In this document: one piece after another, positions 15,157 through 18,868 of the stretch | How the letters are laid out: each line of letters starts with the position of its first letter | Numbering within the stretch: the stretch's first letter is position 1 | Assembly (NCBI GenBank): GCA_021793945.1 | Contig: JAJYRT010000021.1 | Coordinates: forward strand, 1-18,868 | Reading direction: 5' to 3' | DNA: 18,868 nt | Origin: Thermoplasmata archaeon | Lineage (GTDB): Archaea > Thermoplasmatota > Thermoplasmata > Thermoplasmatales > Thermoplasmataceae | Translations under genes and position numbers: made by a program | The notes under the pieces: model-generated | Told to the model about the DNA's origin: nothing | The model's input: only the letters and a program-made list of their open reading frames with translations | Databases searched by the model: none

Positions 15157-15679
15157 CGGTGAAATAGGGAGCGGCAAATCAACCATTGCCAAGCTGGCCT
15201 CCACCAAGTTGGGATATTCTTACGTTTCAGGGGGAGACATCTTCCGGGACATCGCGAAGGAGAAGGGCATGACTGTCGACGAATTCGGCGCTCTTGCAGA
15301 GAAGGAAGAGAATATAGACCGGGATCTTGACCGGCTGCTTCTTGACGCACTGAGAAAGAACAGGAACATGGTGGTAGATTCAAGGCTGTCCGGATGGTTG
15401 TGCTTCATCAATGGCATCAATGCTCTGAAGGTTTTCGTTAAAGCCCCGCTGGATATTCGGGTAAAACGGGTTATGTTCAGGGAAAACCTTCCTGAAAAAG
15501 CCGTAAGGGCTGAAATACGGGCAAGAGAACAATCTGAAATGAAAAGGTACAAGCAGTATTATGATATTGACTATTCCAGAACGGATATCTACGACCTGAT
15601 TATAGACTCGGGTAGCAGAAGCGCTCAGGAAATAGCGGATGAATTATATGACAGAATATCGTCAGGCGGAAAGAAATGA
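15140..15679 (+). CDS. cmk: Archaeal cytidylate kinase
   Basis: A 179-residue P-loop kinase phosphorylating CMP/dCMP. Walker A is GEIGSGKST near residues 7-15. YVSGGDIFRDIAKEKGM, DRDLDRLLLD, VDSRLSGWL and the lid/arginine segment ENLPEKAVRAEIRAREQSE follow, with YDIDYSRTDIYDLIID as in archaeal Cmk. The ATG at 15140 is preferred over the TTG at 15137. It overlaps the DUF106 gene by 17 nt and cbf5 by 41 nt. In many other archaea eL34 and eL14 lie between cmk and cbf5; here they are absent. Confidence 0.93.
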   Translation: MLLTISGEIGSGKSTIAKLASTKLGYSYVSGGDIFRDIAKEKGMTVDEFGALAEKEENIDRDLDRLLLDALRKNRNMVVDSRLSGWLCFINGINALKVFVKAPLDIRVKRVMFRENLPEKAVRAEIRAREQSEMKRYKQYYDIDYSRTDIYDLIIDSGSRSAQEIADELYDRISSGGKK

Positions 15680-16772
15680 TCCGGAAGGATTCATTGTAAT
15701 AGACAAGCCAAAGGGGCCGACCAGTCATCAGGTGGATTTCTGGGTCAAGAAAATAATTGGTACTGACAGGGTGGGCCACATAGGCACACTCGACCCCAAC
15801 GTATCGGGCGTGCTGGTGATGGCAATCGGCCGAGCTACAAAACTTATTGAAATAGCGCATGAGGAGCCAAAGGAGTACATATGCGTCTTAAGGACATACT
15901 CTGAGGTATCCGAAGCAAGGCTCGGGGAGGTGCTGTCCGAATTCACCACCGATATCTACCAGCTCCCTCCGGTAAGGTCTGCAGTGTCAAGGACAGTAAG
16001 GGTAAGAAGAATTTTTTCAATAGATCTGATGGAATATGGAGGGAGGCTCTCGCTTCTCAGGATAAGATGCGAATCTGGGACATACATCAGGACTCTCTGC
16101 ACCGATATTGGGTATGTACTTGGATGTGGCGCTCAGATGGCAGAATTGAGGCGAACGGCGACCGGTCCCTTCAACGAGGAAAGGATGGTTACGTTGCAGA
16201 TGCTTAAAGATGCGGTATATCTCAGCACCCAGTCCTCTGGAAAAAAGTTATCTGAAATACTTCTGCCGGTAGAATTCCTGTTCCGGAGTTACCCGAAGGT
16301 AGTTGTTAAGAATTCGTCACTTGAAAATATCGCCCATGGTTCGGATCTCTTTCCCGGCGGGATCAAGGCCATCGTGGGTGAACCAAGAAAGGGAGACCGG
16401 GTGTGCGTGGTTTCCGAGGATAATTACGTTGTGGGAACAGGAAAGATGATGGTATCATTCGACGAAGTCAGCGATCTAAAGGTCGTTGACTTTGATAGAA
16501 TCCTTATATCTCCTAAGGCTAAGGTTACTGTAGAAAATGAGGCAAAACCAGAGAGAAATAATGTGGTACGGAAGGAAGTCCGGCAGGGATCTGCTGCCGT
16601 ACACAAATTTGGAAACAAGCTACATCCAGATCATGGACGATCTCAGGGCGGGGGTTATTCCAGAGACATCCCAGCCCGGGTCGGGAAAAATACCCGATTT
16701 GAGGGAAGTCCTTATCAGCTACGGAAGAAAAAGGATAAAGGAAGAATTCGCGGGCGATCAGGTAGTCATTAA
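15639..16772 (+). CDS. cbf5: Cbf5/TruB-family rRNA/tRNA pseudouridine synthase
   Basis: The 377-residue catalytic subunit of H/ACA ribonucleoproteins (probably also acting on tRNA U55). Motif I is DKPKGPTSH (22-30). The catalytic Asp52 lies in GTLDPNVSGVL, and LPPVRSAVSRTVRVRRI and SGTYIRTLCTDIG follow. A PUA domain occupies about 219-293. The N-terminus is shorter than in most archaeal Cbf5 proteins. Residues 294-377 are a hydrophilic, basic tail that is read entirely inside the out-of-frame start of nop5. The ATG at 15639 overlaps cmk by 41 nt; an ATG at 15648 is also possible, and neither has a strong SD. Confidence 0.9.
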   Translation: MNYMTEYRQAERNDPEGFIVIDKPKGPTSHQVDFWVKKIIGTDRVGHIGTLDPNVSGVLVMAIGRATKLIEIAHEEPKEYICVLRTYSEVSEARLGEVLSEFTTDIYQLPPVRSAVSRTVRVRRIFSIDLMEYGGRLSLLRIRCESGTYIRTLCTDIGYVLGCGAQMAELRRTATGPFNEERMVTLQMLKDAVYLSTQSSGKKLSEILLPVEFLFRSYPKVVVKNSSLENIAHGSDLFPGGIKAIVGEPRKGDRVCVVSEDNYVVGTGKMMVSFDEVSDLKVVDFDRILISPKAKVTVENEAKPERNNVVRKEVRQGSAAVHKFGNKLHPDHGRSQGGGYSRDIPARVGKNTRFEGSPYQLRKKKDKGRIRGRSGSH

Positions 16773-17379
16773 GCTTCACGCGGTAAAGTCTGAACTTGAC
16801 CGTATCATCAACACGTACCTGGAAAGCGCTATGCCATTTGCTACCCTGTCTGGAATCACATATCATGATGATGATCCCTGCGCATTTTTTTCAAGGAACC
16901 TGGACCGGATGAAAGGGGGAATTGAGGATTCCGTGGTGTTAAGGGAACTATGGTCGACTGGAATGGGCCTATGCAAGTACCGTTCTGCGCTATCAGAGTA
17001 CCTGAACGTGGAGATAAGGAAGGTGATGCAGAACACTTCAGATCTGGTCGGTCCGGATCTTACTCTGGAGATCCTGTCCAGAAGCGGGGGCCTGAAGAAC
17101 CTTGTCAAATATCCATCAAGTACGATTCAGGTACTTGGCGCAGAAACCGCATTCTTCAAGCACATGACCACCGGCTCGCCACCGCCGAAGCACGGCGTTA
17201 TCTTCAAGCATCCGGACGTTTCTCCGCTTAAGCCATCCCTGAGGGGAAAGGCCTCAAGAGCCATTGCAAACAAGATAGCCATAACGTCAAAGGCAGACTT
17301 CCTGGGCACAAAAATGGACATAGAGCTGATGAAAAAACAGCTCGACAAGAGGCTGAAGGAAATTAAGTCCGGTCAGTAA
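16537..17379 (+). CDS. Short Nop5 (Nop56/58-type) C/D box RNP protein
   Basis: A 280-residue Nop-domain protein. The coiled-coil part begins near residue 55 (LREVLISYGRKRIKEEFAGD, AVKSELDRIINTYLESAMPF). The Nop domain at about 165-256 is unmistakable, with GGLKNLVKYPSSTIQVLGAE, PPPKHGVIFKHP and LRGKASRAIANKIAI. It would bind L7Ae and C/D guide RNA. Archaeal Nop5 is usually about 400 residues with an N-terminal fibrillarin-binding domain; here only some 54 residues precede the coiled coil, so that domain seems missing. The ATG at 16537 lies inside cbf5 (236-nt overlap) with GGTTA about 9 nt upstream; ATGs at 16561 and 16633 are alternatives. The Lys-rich end (MKKQLDKRLKEIKSGQ) is typical. Confidence 0.88.
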   Translation: MRQNQREIMWYGRKSGRDLLPYTNLETSYIQIMDDLRAGVIPETSQPGSGKIPDLREVLISYGRKRIKEEFAGDQVVIKLHAVKSELDRIINTYLESAMPFATLSGITYHDDDPCAFFSRNLDRMKGGIEDSVVLRELWSTGMGLCKYRSALSEYLNVEIRKVMQNTSDLVGPDLTLEILSRSGGLKNLVKYPSSTIQVLGAETAFFKHMTTGSPPPKHGVIFKHPDVSPLKPSLRGKASRAIANKIAITSKADFLGTKMDIELMKKQLDKRLKEIKSGQ

Positions 17380-18806
17380 TTTGTAAGAGCTTTCTGGTAC
17401 AGATATTTCTCTCCGGGTATGTTGACGGGATATTCTCCAGTCAGGCAACTCAGGCAAAGATTCCGCTTTTGCATTCCTATTGACTTTACCAGACCGTCAA
17501 TTGAAATGTAGGCCAGGGAATCAGCGCCGATTTCTTCTGTTATTTCCTGGTTAGTCCTCCCTCTTGCTATGAATTGATCCTTCGTTTTCATGTCTACTCC
17601 AAAGTAGCAGGGGGCAATGATTTCTGGCGATCCTATCCTGACGTGCACCTCCGTAGCGCCCGCCTTTCTCAGAAGCGTAACGATATGTCTCATGGTATTG
17701 CCTCGTACTATGCTGTCGTCAACAAGTACTATACGCTTCCCCTTCACTACTGACCTGATCGCATTCAGCTTCATCTTTATAGATGCAGTTCTCTGAACCT
17801 GCGACGGCATTATGAAGGTTCTGCCGGAATACCTGTTCTTTATGAGACCCTCGCTGTAAACAATGCCCGACCTCTGGGAAAAACCCAGTGCCTGGGCCCT
17901 TCCTGAATCCGGTACCGGTATTACAACGTCAGCATCTACAATGCTTTCATCGGCGAGTACCCTTCCAAGTTTGATCCTGGTTTCGAAAACCTCTATGTTG
18001 TCTATTATGCTGTCCGGCCTGGCAAAGTAGACATATTCAAACATGCAATGCGCTTCCACCCTTGAAGATGCTATGAAAATTCTTTTCGGTCCGATGGGAG
18101 TTATTTCCACCACCTCACCGGGAAGCACATCCCTTATGGTTTCCCCTCCAAGCACATCCATTACGCAGCTTTCTGAGGCAACAACGTAAGTATTGCCTGC
18201 CTTTCCAAGAATAAGAGGCCTTATTCCCATGGGATCCCGGATGGCAAAAAGCCTGTCATCAATCATGAATGCAGCGGAATAAGCTCCTTTAAGCTTTGAC
18301 ATAGCGATCTTCATTCCATTCGCAACGCCGTTTTCCGCTATCTCCTTGGAAAGTTCCATGAGCATTACCTCGGTATCCGAGGAAGTTGAAAATGTAGCCC
18401 CTCTTTTCTTGAGTTCCTCGCTGAGCTGCTCTGCGTTTGTTATCTCTCCGTTATGGGATATGGCAAGATAGCCGGACGCGCTGGACACAACAAATGGACC
18501 TGCATTCTCCAGGGTTTTCGTTCCCATTGTAGAATATCGCGTATGTCCGATTCCCACGTTACCGGAAATCGGGTTCTCCTTCTCGTTAAAAACGTCGCTT
18601 ACAAGCCCCATTCCCTTCTTCAGCTTCATCATTGTGCCGTCAAAAGCTGCTATTCCGGCACTTTCCTGCCCACGGTGCTGCAGCGATTTCAGGGAACTGA
18701 CAAGGTAGCCATAAGCCTGTTCGTTGGAAATCACGCCAACTACAGCGCAGTGATCACTTGGTTTTTGCCCAGTTATAGGATCTTGTTCTTGCTGCGGGAA
18801 ATCCAC
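17373..18806 (-). CDS. purF: Amidophosphoribosyltransferase (glutamine PRPP amidotransferase)
   Basis: This enzyme catalyses the first committed step of purine synthesis, PRPP + glutamine to phosphoribosylamine. From GTG 18806 it has 477 residues. Cys20 in DHCAVVGVIS is the glutaminase nucleophile, which implies removal of a 19-residue propeptide. GHTRYSTMG, SHNGEITN and RDPMGIRPL complete the N-terminal Ntn domain. The PRPP-binding motif IVLVDDSIVRGNT is at about 359-371. Four cysteines (254, 400, 451, 454) match the iron-sulphur-type enzyme. GTG 18806 is chosen because GAGGTG lies 8 nt upstream; the frame stays open to the window edge, with another GTG at 18851. It converges with nop5 and overlaps it by 7 bp. 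Confidence 0.94.
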   Translation of the reverse strand: MDFPQQEQDPITGQKPSDHCAVVGVISNEQAYGYLVSSLKSLQHRGQESAGIAAFDGTMMKLKKGMGLVSDVFNEKENPISGNVGIGHTRYSTMGTKTLENAGPFVVSSASGYLAISHNGEITNAEQLSEELKKRGATFSTSSDTEVMLMELSKEIAENGVANGMKIAMSKLKGAYSAAFMIDDRLFAIRDPMGIRPLILGKAGNTYVVASESCVMDVLGGETIRDVLPGEVVEITPIGPKRIFIASSRVEAHCMFEYVYFARPDSIIDNIEVFETRIKLGRVLADESIVDADVVIPVPDSGRAQALGFSQRSGIVYSEGLIKNRYSGRTFIMPSQVQRTASIKMKLNAIRSVVKGKRIVLVDDSIVRGNTMRHIVTLLRKAGATEVHVRIGSPEIIAPCYFGVDMKTKDQFIARGRTNQEITEEIGADSLAYISIDGLVKSIGMQKRNLCLSCLTGEYPVNIPGEKYLYQKALTNY

Positions 18807-18868
18807 AGTGAGAGCACCTCTTTTGCCTGATGTGGTATGTATGGTGACCACATCTCCTGCAGGTAATA
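18773..18868 (-). CDS. C-terminal end of an unidentified minus-strand protein (partial)
   Basis: A frame different from purF enters from the right edge and ends at a TAA (18775-18773), giving 31 residues that include EMWSPYIPHQAKEVLSLWI. The pattern of a helix with SPYIP and conserved aromatics resembles the end of a class-I aminoacyl-tRNA synthetase anticodon-binding domain, but the fragment is too short to name. If real, it overlaps the purF start by 34 nt, a style of coupling seen elsewhere in this window. It could also be a chance open frame, because the purF frame is open over the same stretch. Confidence 0.35.
   Translation of the reverse strand, partial: YYLQEMWSPYIPHQAKEVLSLWISRSKNKIL
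18815..18820 (-). promoter_or_regulatory. Ribosome binding site deciding the purF start
   Basis: On the minus strand GAGGTG lies 8 nt before the GTG at 18806-18804. The alternative GTG at 18851 has GGAGAT directly against it with no spacer, so it is the poorer start. Confidence 0.55.

Noticed and set aside
16950..17231. A 93-codon plus-strand frame inside nop5
   Set aside because: It is a shadow of the Nop domain, whose own frame has clear family motifs throughout.

Overview
The window carries an archaeal ribosomal-protein supercluster, almost certainly from the Thermoplasmata (Thermoplasma/Ferroplasma/Cuniculiplasma-like). The evidence is the presence of archaeal-type proteins (eS4, eL32, eL19, aIF1, RNase P protein 1, archaeal SecY, archaeal-type AdkA, DUF106, Cbf5, Nop5), the gene order, and the absence of the eL14 and eL34 genes that many other archaea carry between cmk and cbf5. 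G+C content is moderate (roughly mid-40s % by eye). No mobile element, CRISPR array or sign of recent gene transfer was seen.

Layout. Positions 3-76 hold a tRNA-Lys(CUU) on the minus strand with its own TATA box. Positions 77-506 are non-coding. They hold several potential hairpins and the likely promoter (TATA-like 373-381) and leader of the cluster. From 507 to 17379 there are 30 plus-strand genes with gaps of at most about 13 nt and many overlaps, so they form one transcriptional unit or a few nested ones. In order: uL3, uL4, uL23, uL2, uS19, uL22, uS3, uL29, aIF1, Rnp1, uS17, uL14, uL24, eS4, uL5, uS14, uS8, uL6, eL32, eL19, uL18, uS5, uL30, uL15, SecY, AdkA, DUF106, Cmk, Cbf5, Nop5. A convergent purF occupies 17373-18806 on the minus strand, and the end of another minus-strand gene runs in from the right edge.

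How the genes work together. The block couples ribosome building (large- and small-subunit proteins), start-site selection (aIF1), tRNA and rRNA processing or modification (RNase P subunit, Cbf5 for H/ACA, Nop5 for C/D RNPs), membrane insertion of nascent chains (SecY and the Oxa1-superfamily DUF106 protein) and nucleotide supply (AdkA, Cmk). Many starts are preceded by a GGTG(A)-type Shine-Dalgarno (SD) motif about 5 nt before the start codon. I used this to correct several starts (uL4, Rnp1, uL24, uL6, uS5, uL30, uL15, Cmk).

Most of the block is ordinary. The parts worth attention are: (1) the Cbf5-Nop5 junction, where an out-of-frame overlap of about 236 nt covers the whole Cbf5 C-terminal tail and the Nop5 N-terminus; (2) a short Nop5 that appears to lack the fibrillarin-binding N-terminal domain and sits next to Cbf5 instead of fibrillarin; (3) a SecY with an extra two-helix N-terminal extension; (4) charged tails on uL5 (basic, N-terminal) and uL24 (acidic, C-terminal); (5) a tRNA-Lys with C instead of U at position 55; and (6) the structured 430-nt region upstream of uL3. 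I found no wholly new multi-gene system.
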